From Symsagittifera roscoffensis (lineage: Eukaryota; Xenacoelomorpha; Acoela; Convolutidae), in assembly GCF_963678635.1 (NCBI RefSeq), contig NC_087067.1:14771018-14835017 (forward strand): a stretch of DNA of 64,000 nt, read 5' to 3'. Of this stretch, positions 1 to 11,500 are shown piece after piece. Under the pieces are notes generated by a model. The model was given only the letters and a program-made list of their open reading frames with translations. It was not told the DNA's origin and ran no database searches. The translations under genes and the position numbers were made by a program. Every line of letters starts with the position of its first letter. The first letter of the stretch is position 1.

Positions 1-330
1 AGGATAGTAGGTGGGTTTTCAGCTTTGTGGTGTTGAAAACAATTGGTGCCTTGATTATGTTCCGCACCTTATTTCCAAATATCAGGCTTTCTTTCATTCA
101 GTACTGCACCAATAGCAATGGTGGTGTGACTGACATATCAAAAACCACTTGATGTAGGTATTTGTTAGGGCTATTGTTGGCTTTTCCTTTGATGAGTCTG
201 TCATAGTACTTGGAAACACTCTTCTCCGACTAAGATTTTGGGTTTTCGATTTATTTTCATGGTGTCATCGAGCTCATACTAAATTGAAGTTCTTCTTCAA
301 TTTCAATGACTTGCGTCTTCTGTTTTGTTT
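1..330 (-). other. Degenerate transposon-like stretch, possibly Ty3/gypsy RNase H
   Basis: No intact gene. Read on the minus strand, about 90-175 contains a stretch including TTIAIGAVLNERKP, interrupted by stops on both sides. It resembles the 'DAS...IGAVL' start of the RNase H domain in Ty3/gypsy Pol. The match is short, and the active-site aspartate is not convincingly present. The Gag remnant at 1757-2299 on the same strand would be the expected upstream partner, but the distance is too short for an intact Pol and a Penelope-like fragment lies between them. Confidence 0.15.
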
Positions 331-679
331 TTCTTATAACGGAGTAATACGCTGCTCATAAAATAAAAAACTGCCCCTGTAATAGCGAGTTTTTGATACC
401 AACCGCAGATAACGTTTTTATGTGTTTACGCGTTAACGTTAATGTAATGAGGGGCTAAGTTGTCTGTCTCGTAAGCTTTTTTAAAGTTAATTGCAGATTA
501 GGATTGTAATTGATTTGCAGCTTGTAAGAACTCTTCTGAAAAACCTTTCACAGTTCTCATGATAACATCTACATGTTTCAGAAAAATTTCTTTTATTTTC
601 GAGTGTTGATCTCTTTTTTTTAATTCAAAGCGTGAAGAGCAAAACCAAACAATTTTAGCTAAAATTCAATATTCTATTT

Positions 680-1545
680 TTTGATATTTTTTACATTTTT
701 GATGGAACCGATTGCGACAGTTTTCACAATCAACACTTTTCTGTCTAAACGTATCTTTTTCCCGTTCATTCTGGACAGCTGCCATTTAGATTTTCCATTG
801 GCTTGCATTTTTGGGAATCTCTTTGCTCAATACGGGTTCGAGTTTTTTATCCTCAAATTTGCCAGAATGACTGCAAGAGAGGCTCGCTTAGCCAAACTAT
901 TCTTCTGTGTATACCACATTTGAATTGCACTTATTCTACATCGAGGTTTAGGAATCTCTTCGTAGTGTCTGGAGGTTGTCTTGCTCAAACAACTTTCTGA
1001 ATGCAATGTCGATAGCTTCATTGAGTGGAACATTAGTGTCCAAACTTTAACATAATTCAACTTTCTCAATAAACTCTTGTGCTTCTTGTGAATTTTTTCT
1101 ATGTTCGCTCCCTCATTTTTGTGAAAAAATTTAGCCACTGTTTTGTTCAGTTCAAGTTCTCATATGAACTTCCACGCCGATATAGATTAAGGCGCAGTGG
1201 TATGTCTTTGTTAGGTACTTTTGGTAAACCGTACAAATGAGCCGATTGTTTACCTGTTGACTTCAATTTGGTGTAGAGATGTTCACTTATGTCATTGCCT
1301 TTTTTCAGACTCAACAGCTCTTTGTTAATTTCTTTCTAACTCTTCAATACCACCAAATCATCAGTGTTATTCATTGCTTTGAATTGGTCTGACTGTAGAA
1401 TATCTAGCTTTGTGGCTTCATAATATTTTTTTTCATGATACAAAACTGAACTCCTTGAACGATTGGTACCGCTAAAAGATCTTTGTTTTTGAGATATTTT
1501 CTGTTTTTTTTCCATCCTCCTATCAGTTGATGTCTGTTTCACTCA
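680..1545 (-). pseudogene. Penelope-like element reverse transcriptase remnant
   Basis: A decayed reverse transcriptase of the Penelope-like (PLE) class, the template-copying enzyme of a non-LTR retroelement. Conserved blocks appear in the right order on the minus strand but in different frames with stops between them. Near 1540-1370 there is a block with KLDILQSDQFK. Near 1290-1190 there is YTKLK followed by LYGLPKV and IPLR, the hallmark 'LYGLPKIHK...PLRPI' region. Near 1050-1000 a frame reads NVPLNEAIDIAFRKLF, matching the PLE 'TNVPLDEAI' block. Near 920-850 a frame reads YTQKNSLAK...LAVILANL, matching the 'YxQxxGxAMGSPLSxxLANL' palm motif. At least two frameshifts and several stops make it non-functional. 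The catalytic aspartate-pair motif and a GIY-YIG endonuclease were not found. Confidence rests on four ordered motifs. Confidence 0.7.
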
Positions 1546-1756
1546 GATCAGGGATCACTAAGTAATCCCCTGAGCTGTCAGAATCCCATGATCGGTATCT
1601 CGGCATATTGACGCAGCCTACAAAACTCTCATTTTTCAGTGGATAATTTCCATCTCTTCGAATCATTCAAATCCTTGAGATAATTCTACTTCGGGCCGCC
1701 CTGGGTTTCTATTGTCAGAAATTACATGTAGCATACTTCGACGAACACTTCCATGT

Positions 1757-2299
1757 GTTCAGGAATGAATCCTGCCAGATTGCAATACAACACGACGGCT
1801 TCTCGGTTGTGCTCCCCGATTGTTCGGGCGTCCTTGGTATGGGTCTCGTGCAATTAGTCGATTGTATCCTCTTCGTATCGGTAACATTTTTGGGGTTTGA
1901 GTTGGAATGCTCCCCTGGTTTTCCGATCGACGTCTCTCCCCATAGATCTTCGCGTAATTTTTCTTTAGCTCGTAGAATAACGGTATCCGATATACCTCCT
2001 CTGGAGTTTTAGTCGACCTGCAGTGCTAGTTCTCTGCTTCTCGGTTATTCCTGATCGCAAGGAGTAAAGCCCTCAATGTCTTTGTCTCTTTCGTTTTGAA
2101 ATCACCTTGTGCCACAGGTCCGCTCAGAACCGAATTGTACTGTTCTAGAGTCTCCCCGGTATGTTGTGTTTGCGCTAGCAACTGAAACGTTTCGTACGCT
2201 TCATTTATTTTTTTCTTAAATCCGCTTCAATCGCACCGAGATTCTCTGGATAACGGATTATCCCTAAATCCAGATGTAGTCTGCGCCTGTGAAATTCAT
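1757..2299 (-). pseudogene. Ty3/gypsy-like Gag remnant
   Basis: A broken retrotransposon Gag (capsid) frame on the minus strand. A possible start ATG lies at 2299-2297 behind a purine-rich stretch, with an early stop soon after. The best-preserved part, about 2205-2040, reads ETFQLLAQTQ, then GETLEQYNSVL, then a basic segment and RALLLAIRNN. This is the usual Ty3/gypsy capsid pattern of F-x-x-R/L...Q-x-x-GE(S/T)-x-x-x-(F/Y)...L...I. A stop at about 2030 interrupts it. The following part is arginine- and asparagine-rich, as Gag tails often are. No CCHC zinc knuckle is visible. It is an old copy in the genome, broken by at least two stops. Confidence 0.55.
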
Positions 2300-2739
2300 C
2301 CTTTCCTTTCCTTTCTCCTAGTTAAAATTTAGAAATGAGCGTCTGCTCCTCCTCTAATCGATTCTTTCCGACAAAGCCACCAAAGCAGTTGCGCCACCAA
2401 TTCCCACTGAATCCGTTAACCAGAACTACTATGGCATGGGTGGTTCCGCAAGCTTCGGTGACCAAATTAATGTTTTTCGAATGAATTTTCCCCCACTTTG
2501 GCTTCTTGGCTGCGCCATGTTAAGAAAGAGTTATAAAAACTGTTAATTTCAGACACATAAATGGACAACTTTAAAGCATTAGATTGATCGGAGACAAAAA
2601 TTTGGAATTCAACCAAAGGTGACGAACGAATTCGAAGGCCAGCACCTGCTAGCACCAGACTTGACAGATTAATTGACACTACGAAGGAATTTGAAAAGCA
2701 ACTAAAATGATTCGTTAATTAACTTAATCTTTATGACAC
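2300..2739. other. Flank of retroelement remnants, no gene seen
   Basis: Between the Gag remnant and the first family A copy. The part next to Gag (2300-2460) has the GC level of the remnant and may be its 5' leader; no LTR pair or primer-binding site could be identified. A 70-codon minus-strand open frame at 2467-2679 has no recognisable motif. Confidence 0.3.
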
Positions 2740-2977
2740 TATATAGAATACAAGATGATATATTTCACTCCTCGTAACGAGGCATTTATACAAAAAGCTT
2801 GCTTCAACCAGGTTAAAACGATTTCTAAAACGGATTGATGCTCTAATTGAGCGTTAAGAACGCGAAATATATTGCGCGTTAGTTGTCACAAAATGGCAAT
2901 CTTTAAACCCCCTTAATTTTACGAAACATAATCTCGAGCACAAATATTCCGTCACCTGCTTCGAAAGTCGGAACAAA
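2740..2977 (-). mobile_element. Family A (Helentron/HINE-like) copy, truncated
   Basis: Minus-strand copy of the family A repeat. It holds the internal block with TTAACGCTC/GCGCG, the 'TTTAAACCCCCTTAA' segment, and the left end with GAGCACAAATATTCCGTC and GTCGGAACA at about 2967-2975. The hairpin end expected near 2740 is absent, so the copy is cut there. It also lacks the CTTCAGACAAATTTCGAC segment that other copies carry. Confidence 0.6.
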
Positions 2978-3180
2978 AATGACATCAACAATTTATTTTT
3001 TAAGCATTCTCAGACATCCAAAAATATTTGCCCTATGTTTTGAAAGAGGCAATAACTACTAGCACACATATTCCGTCACTTGTTTCGATTGTCGGAAAAA
3101 ATGCTATCAACAACGTTTTGTTTCATCATTCTTAGTCATCCGAAAGTTTTCTCTAAAAATTGGAAGAAGGCAATAACTAC
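2938..3180. repeat. Tandem duplication, about 120 bp x 2
   Basis: Two diverged copies in tandem (about 2938-3056 and 3060-3180). Each begins with AGCACA(A/C)ATATTCCGTCAC, passes through GTCGGAA and ATCAACAA, and ends with GGCAATAACTACT. The first copy contains the left end of the family A element above, so the duplication arose after that insertion. A short third echo (TACTAGCACAAATATTTTG) lies near 3700. Confidence 0.7.
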
Positions 3181-4750
3181 TTCAAATCCAACGGTTAGTG
3201 GTATGTGCAAACGGGTAGTCTTCTAGCAATGGATGATCTATCGCTGCTGTTCTTTTATAAATGGTCTAAGTGGAAGCTTTGCCGTCAATCTAGCAGTTAG
3301 TGGTCTAAAAAATACAAACGGCAAACTTGAAGGAAGCTTACCAATTGAGCAAGCAAAGGGAGTCTGCTTTGCAGTATCCAGAGATCTAAATGAAGTCTTT
3401 CCTGATTGTCTCAAAAAATCTAGTTTAAAGATAAACATGCTTGATTTGGTATCCTAGAACCGGTCATGGACAACTGATCTTCGGTCGCGCCTGTCTTGGG
3501 CAACTTTTGTTGGTAGTAAAAGCCGCGAAAATGATCTTTTTGTTCTTTCGCGAAATAGCAAATTTCAACGTAAAATCACAATCTCCCTCCGAGTAGTGGC
3601 ATTTAAACTTAGTTTGCAGAAGTATTGAATATATTTTTTTCACGACTCAGAACTTGGGCTAACATGAAAAAAATAGACATAGAAGAGTTACCGAACTACT
3701 AGCACAAATATTTTGAAATAACTACTTCCCTTTAATCGTCCCGCTGTTGTGCCCCTGCCAGAGAAACTAATGCATTTCTTTTGACAGGTTTTCTGGGTTC
3801 AGAACTGTTCCTTTGCCCGCAGGCAAGAGCAAGAATTATAGTTGACTTCAAGGCATTGATTTTCGAATGAGAGGCGAAAGTCTTTGTCAGCTTAACATCT
3901 CTTCTTACTGATACTGAAACACATTTCAAAGTTTCAAACCAGAAAAACAACCCAGAAGCTCCTTATCTTCTGTTCATGTTGGAGTTAGTGAAGAAAATCA
4001 TGTTTTGCCTATGCTTGTTCGGTCAATCGAGAATATAAATCGCAGATATAAATGGTTCTACATTTGGGATAACTGCCTCTCAATTTCAACTGTTTTCTTG
4101 TATGATCTTTTCTTTGCAGATTTTTGCATACATACAAAAAACTTGACCCGCCAACTTTTTCTAAATATCAACAACCTAGGTCGTTCAATTTTCATGTCGG
4201 TCGTGATTTATTTTTCGACCGATGTTGTCCGCGACTTAAAAACCTGCCCAGACTATGAGTTTCAGGTAGCGGAATTAACATCGGCACGATCGTCAAGGTC
4301 GAAGAATAGTCACGGATCGAGTAGATAAATTTTATAATCCTGAGAATTTCGCCCCTCATCTTCGCTTTTTAAGCATCCATTTAATCGAACCCGTAATGAT
4401 TCATTAGTATGCCAAAATTGCCAACAAATAAACTCAAGAGTGGTGACCCCTGTTTCATAAGTTATTGGTATGATTAGGTGTTCAGATATAACTTAGCCGT
4501 CATAACTTGGTTTTGAATGTATCAATTTGACAGTGTTTGTCAAAATAATTAGAAAGCAAACTTCCTGTGTTTAATCTTTTCACTAAACATCCATTCTAAT
4601 AAAATGTTTCATGATTTTAATGTCCAACTTCTTAAGCAAATCGTGTTCAGCTTGAACTCAACTTACAATCTCACGAATTTTCATTGTGTTTTGTAAACTC
4701 ATAGCTTTCAAAATAAGCGCCTAGTTACTCAATACTATATTCACTCCAAA
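3181..4750. other. 5' flank of the LRR gene
   Basis: No gene recognised. A 74-codon open frame at 3233-3457 (+) has a slightly richer base composition but no known motif and no clear splice context. A 107-codon frame at 4005-4328 (+) and a 72-codon frame at 3732-3950 (-) look like chance. The promoter of the LRR gene should lie in the last kilobase. No TATA box could be assigned with confidence. Confidence 0.3.
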
Positions 4751-5053
4751 ATGATGCAAAATTTGAATAGCTTTCGACTTTCATTGCTTATTTTTATTGT
4801 AGGAATTTTGGGATCTAAAGCAACGTTAATAAGCACCACTGAAACCAGGACATATACTTCCACGACAACATCACCCGAGTTGGTTCCTGACTTGTCTCGA
4901 ATCAAGTGTACTTTTGTCTCGGAAAAAGTGCTTGTTTGTGACTGCAATGGCCGAGAGTTGACGAACGAGACACTTTACGAGTCGTACATATACCCTATTC
5001 AGTATGAACGGTTCAACGACCAACGTCATGTGATTGAGAGATTGGAATTGAAG
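4751..5053 (+). CDS. LRR gene exon 1: signal peptide and LRR N-cap
   Basis: Encodes residues 1-101, ending ...RLELK. The hydrophobic stretch LLIFIVGILG is the signal core. The donor is GTCTTT at 5054, weaker than consensus, but it leaves phase 0. Exon 2 then continues the repeat as NCELVENTT, completing a canonical LRR across the junction. Confidence 0.85.
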
Positions 5054-8000
5054 GTCTTTTTCTATATATATATTTTATATATTTTTACTAACCCTAAAAT
5101 GTGTTCTCTGGAATACAGAATTTTGCAGTGTTTATACGGATCTAGCACGCAGTGAAGTTTTTTTGAATACTAAACTTTTAATACACAACCAAAAACTCAG
5201 TCAGATTTTTTGGAGCTCAGCCAAACATTTTGGTACTTGAGCACGCGTTTTTTCTCTTAAGCTTACCTACCACAGATAATTCTTTCAGCTGTAGTTCTAG
5301 TTGCAACAAAAATTCTAGTTGCAATCTGCGAACTACTTTTCACGTTTTTTTTCTGAAAGTGATCTATGAAAAAGGAGCATGGCATGAATATCATACTTGA
5401 AATCAATTAGAAAAAACTGCTATTTGTTTCTATTTTAACGATTCGATTTAAAAATCATAACAAGATTGCTCGTATCAGGGCGAAGCCCTGAATGTTCCGA
5501 CTACCTATTAAAGTCTATGGAGCAGTAATAACAAGAAAAATTTAAAGGTGAAAATTACAATTTTTTTATCTGAAAAGTTTGAGATTTTTTGTGAAAACAT
5601 CCCCCCACACGCAATATTAAGTACAAAGTGATAGATTTTGCTCCTATTAACAAATCAATTATGGCATTTAATTTTCCTTGAAACAATTTGGAACGATTGC
5701 TAAGACGGATTAAATCTCGCTTGTGCGTTAGTAGCGTGAAATATATCGCAATTTTCCCAAATTGGCAAAAATGGCCAGAATGGCAATCTTTAAACCACCA
5801 TAAATTTACAAAAAATGATCACAAGTGAAATGACTTTTCAAATTTAAGCTCAAGACAACAATAGATTTAGAATGATGCAAAAGAAATTGGTCAAAAATGG
5901 CTAGTTAAAAAGTCGAAATTTGTCTGAAGAAAAAAAACCCACCCCGAGCACAAATATTCCGTTAATTTCGTTAAGGAAGTTGGAACTTTAAATTGTTTTC
6001 AAACGATATCCAGTTACAGAGTTATTTATAAAAACTTACAAATATAAATTGGAATTGTTTGGGAGAACACCATTAAGCCAGCACGGCCCGATTGCCTTAA
6101 TGGTGTTCTCCCAAACGATTCCAATTTGTATTTGTAAATTTTTTATAAATAACTCTGCATCTAGATATCGTTTGGAAACAATTTATTATCAATATTATTT
6201 TACAATCGAATTGTTAAAATAAAAACAAATAGCAGTTTTTTCTGATTGATTTCAAGTATGATATTCATGCCATGCTTCATTTTCATGGATCAATTTCAGT
6301 AAAAAATAACGTCGAAAACAAAGTTTTCTCGGCAGAGGTACTTGAGTCTAGGACAATTGATCCTGTTGGTGAAACAATGACATCGGCCAAAAAAAATTTT
6401 GTGGAAAAAGTCAACTGTGTCTTGAGTGCAAAATAGCTGGAAATGCTGCATTGCTATTAGCGCAAAACTATCCCGTTTCGCTAACGCTTTTTTTTCTTTC
6501 ATTGCAATAACTGTAGTAAGTGTAACGGAATGCCACTTAAGGGGAATCTTTCATGCCAAATGAACCAAATGGGTGCTAATCTAGTGCGCGAAGCATCAAA
6601 TGCGCAACATTTCTCAGCGAATCAAACCTTTGAAGTTTTCTAAACTGAATGGTGTCTTTGCTTGTGCACTTCAAAAAAAAATTTCAGATTTTTGCATTAT
6701 CCATCCGTTCCAGAGAGCAAATGGCCGGAAATTTGTGGTACCTAACAAGAGTTTACTTTTCAAAAAATTAAAAGAGCCAAAATGGAAAATTACTCAATTT
6801 CGGAAATTTCAAAAAAAAATGTTTGGTTGAACATTTTAGTGCATTGGGTGCGTATATCGTGAGAATAGCCCCGTCACTTAGCAAATCAATTGCTTAGATT
6901 ATTCAAATTTTTGCCAAATAAACAGCTGAGCAGAGTCTACTAAAGTTCACCAATTAGCTCTTGAGCGCAACTTATTTAATTTTACCTTTCATGGAGTGTA
7001 TAATCAATCTTCAATAAGTGTACATAATACGTTAGTTACTTATACTGAAAACTTCTTTTTGAAACAATTTTATATCAAATCTAAGGCATAACCAAAACGC
7101 AGAAAGAAAGTTGTTTGAATGGCACCTAAGCATATATTTCTATTTGATTATGACATTAAGTTGCATTTTTTCAGACTGGTAAAAAAATGCTAATCAACTT
7201 TCAAAACAAAACAAAGTATGTTGAGCAACTCGTATTCTACTTGGTCTGCACGATTACAGCTTATAAGTTCAAAAGTCTAACTTGCCTCAATCATAGAGTG
7301 AACGAGATGTCGCAAAAAAAAACTGGACTGAATGTTTGGAGGCAAAACAGCCTGAAATGAGTACTTTATTTTCACACTAACAAAAAAGGTGTACATTTTT
7401 AAAGCTCGTTGTAGACCAATTTTAACTATTGAGATAATAGTTCCCCTCAGTGTTTCGGGAACATTTGAGGGTTTCAAAACTGGCAAAGTGTCAGTTTGCT
7501 GTTCGAAATTGTGAATTCCTAAGTTCACTTATCTATAAAAGTGAACGCGCAGACTTCAATTGAACAAGATCTGTAGATCATGATTATTTGTTCGATCGAA
7601 ATAATAATTTTGGGTCTCATGCACTAAACGGCCCAAAACAAGTATTTCTACATCTTGATCGTAAGTCAATATGTGGTTTAATCTGTTTGGTTCATTAGCC
7701 AATCGAATGCAAACAACATGGTCCGGCATTTCAATTCAAATTTAAAGCTGATAAAATTATTGGCCGAAATGACCAAAACGATTTAAAAAAAATTTCGCGT
7801 TGAAACCATTTTACTGAACTTTTTGTTTGGGTATAATTTCAATGGCCTGGCCATGTTGCTTGAGTTTGATTGGCTAATATTAGCCAATCAAATTCTTCCG
7901 CATTAGTTTTAGCTAAAAAGATATAAAGATTTTAACTTTGGGCCGTTTTGTGCATAAGAATCATATTTTTAACCTCCAATTGTTTTTTGTTAAGTTCTGA

Positions 8001-8429
8001 GGGTTTGAAAATTGTCAGATTGGCTTTGTATTGGACTAAATTATGCGCCTTTATTCATATTGCTGAGAGGGTAACGCGAATTGTTTATGTGTGGCGAATT
8101 ATCCCGCCCAACAAAATCGTTCCAAACTGAATTGAGGCTAGATTACCGGTCGTAGTAATTTCGTGCGACTCAAATTTTCACACTTTGATATTGTCCAAAT
8201 TTTATTCTGTTTTCTTTTTGATGTTCTCTGACGGAGCAGAACATCAGAGAACAATTTCAAAAAATTTCATCAGTTACAGTTTTTGTTAGCATTTCAGGAT
8301 AGGATCAATCGTAGAATTCACCAACTTACAATTCAAATGGTTCAATCATGGAAACACCACCCCCACTATAAAAATTTTCATAATTGATTCCATTAAAGAA
8401 TCCTTTCAAAACTAGCGCAGTATATATTG

Positions 8430-8501
<72 letters not shown>

Positions 8502-11500
8502 CACAAACGAACCCTGAAATGGTTTGAAATGGAAGTTGACCAGCCATACTATATCGATTTGGGGGTAGGGATTTGTACGGTTAAACACCAGAATTCTTCC
8601 TGGTGCGAGCGATTTTATCTTGATTTTGATTTGATCTGATCTATCGAGGCCATAACTGTTTTTGTGCTTATTTATTGTTCCGACCATTGAAAAAGGAGAG
8701 CAACTTTGTATTCGGGTATGTTTTAGTTTTTTTCTTTTTCGTTTTTCTTTTTGTTATCCACGCAAAATCGGGTAGCATCATAAAGTTTTTTTTTGCATAT
8801 TTATTATTCGGATCATTGAAAAAGGGGAGCAACTCTGTATTTGGGTGTAATTTAGTTTTTTTCTTTTTTTGTTTTTCTTTTTGTTATCCACGCAAAATCG
8901 GGTAGCACGAATAATCATCGGACTGGGTTGAGTGACATACCACATTTTAGCCCTTATAATTGTGATTCAACCCACATTAAAAGTTTCAATTTTACTCAGT
9001 TGTACTTTTTAAGACTATGGTCGGAAGATTCTGTGCTACTTGCACAGTAACCGGCTGTTTTTGTTAAATTGAGCTATTCAAAAATAACAAATTGTTGAAT
9101 AAATAAATGGGAAACAAAATTAAAGGTTTTTTGAAATAAAAAAAATAACGGGAGTGGAAAAGAGCCAAAATAACTCTGAGGTGTTTTGAATAGGAGCTCA
9201 CATACAGAGATGCTAAAATGTATTTCCATAATCGAGAATCCTTCTCTTTTTTAAATTGAGTGCATAGTTGGCATGTTAAGTGCAGAGTTGGCATGTTAAA
9301 AACCCTCATGTTAATTAACAGTGTTTTTTAGCATTAAAAACATTGAATTTTCAACACTTTTTCACATCTAACTATTTCTAGGACAGGTCGCGGTGAAAGT
9401 TCTCGGCTTGCCACCGTCTTCTGCAGATATTGAGCTTGTATTCTCGTCTCTCGGTTTTGTCCACAGCGATATCAGAAACCGACTGAGACAAGAAAAAGCA
9501 GCTAAGCTTGCTTTCTTTTTACAAGCTCTCAAGAAAGAGCATCATTTCTGATAAATCATTGAATTTTTTAGGTGTTGAATTTAAATTTTTACACTGTTTT
9601 CTAACGTTTTTTTTTTTATTATTTTTAACGTTAAAAACTGTTCAAAATTCCGAGAGGGTATAAAAAAGCCAACGCTGGTCCAGTGTAAAAAGTCAAGACA
9701 GTTTTTCTGTAAAAAGAATGCCCATCATGGCGGTTGAAACCCTATACGTCGATTGGATCTAAAGCTTATTATGTTCATTCATGAATCGCTCGGCACTATG
9801 AACAATTGGTTAACTAGAAAACAAATTTTTTTCCAGAATTGTGAGCTGGTTGAGAACACCACCCTGCTTACCAACTCCATGTACCATCTGAACGAACTCT
9901 CTCTAACTGACTGCATAAAAGTACCTGAGAATGTGTTCAGCCTCATGGCCCGAAGACTCAGCCAGGAACCGCTAGGCGACACAGAACAAGACGCGATCAT
10001 GAACTCACTTATGATCCAGTACAAAAAAGACACCACTGGTAAATTATTACCACCATTTCAGTGCAGTTCGCATGAGTTCGTGAAAAGTTTTTCCAATTTT
10101 CCAGTTTTCAAATTTAACCTAAGATTAAACGGCGTTCAGAAATTGAAATCAACGTTTGCTACCGAAAGCTGCAGTCATGTCTAATGGTAATCCGTTTTGA
10201 ATTACTGCTTTTGAACTTAATTTTTGTAAACTTTTTGAGCTGTAAAATTTTTGAGCTGTCGTAAAATTTTTGAGCCGCATGATTACATGATAGAGAAAAG
10301 TTTTTGGAAAATTATGTAATGACAAAAAATCGTATAGCAATATCTGATCTCATTCAGTCCCTCGATGATTTTACGTATTCTCCGAGATTAGATTATGTAA
10401 TTAATTATGTAAATTATCTTGATAATTTTCTCATTTTTTATTATAAATATACGATTTAACTAAATGTTACTTTTTAAAGATGCCTGGCCGAAGTTGTTCA
10501 ACCTGCTCCCCTCCTGCAACGCCTCCGCAAACGGACTCAACGTCGCCAAAGATTACTACCTGCACCGACTAGACCTCATCAACATCCCCAACATGGAGGG
10601 CATTGAGCCATGTATGGTCGAAATGTTTCCATATATGGAACATTTGGATCTCTCCTACACTGATCTGAGAGGTGGATTTCCGAATTTGACTCAGTGGACA
10701 AAATTGAGGTAACAACCGTCTATCGGACTTAAAAAATTGAGCTTTCAATCAAAAGCTTAAGAAAAAACATGTTCTTGTTTTCAAAACGTGAGATTTGGAT
10801 GTAGTTGCGAATAATTGCAATGTAAAATGCTTCCCAAACTTTTATAGTAAGCAGCAACTGAAAACAAAACATTGAGTCTAATATCAATTGCTTTCACAAA
10901 AGCCCTACAAATCCTATAAAAATGCCAGCCAAAGCTATTTAACTGGTTAGAAAGGTGCGAAATCATCAGCTCCTGGTTTTGAAGATTTAATGACATCTTG
11001 TACGTACTGCAATTTGTCCGCTAGCGAAGCTGTTCAGCTTTTAATGGAGAACTGGTGTTGAAGAAGACAAGCTAATTTTCGGTTGCTTACTGGGCTGGTA
11101 TTTGATGCTTCACCCTCAAACAGCAAGCATACATCATTGCGGGCTTAGCTGGAACCGACTTCCTTAAAACTGAGAGGTGGAGAAATAAGCTTATTCACCA
11201 TAGTATTCACATATTTCGCCCCTCAAATCTTCAATTACGAAAATGGTGAGTAATTATCTGAATAAAAAGTTAGGGGCGAACCTTGTAAGGAAGAAATGTG
11301 CATAATTAATAGGGACGAAACGTGTGAGGGGCGAAATATGCCTCTAAATTTAAGGGGGGGGGGCAAAATTTGTTTGGGCGAAACGGGCCACATTCCTTCA
11401 CCACTGCCCCCCCCAAGTTTACTATGTAGCCATTTTTTCACAGAGTCCTGAAATGTCGTGGCTGTAATCTGGACCTGATCCCTCCAAGTGACCTGTTGCC

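Larger units (their letters stand above)
5054..9836 (+). other. LRR gene intron 1 (4.8 kb)
   Basis: By far the largest intron of this gene; the others are 0.24-1.65 kb. It has been swollen by insertions: a foldback with a nested family A copy (5341-6312), a second foldback (7597-7975), a TA microsatellite (8431-8499) and a family B copy (8676-9057). No further exon is needed, because phase and LRR sequence run on directly from exon 1 to exon 2. Confidence 0.8.

Noticed and set aside
8326-8687. Tyr-Ile repeat frames on both strands
   Set aside because: Produced by the (TA)n microsatellite.
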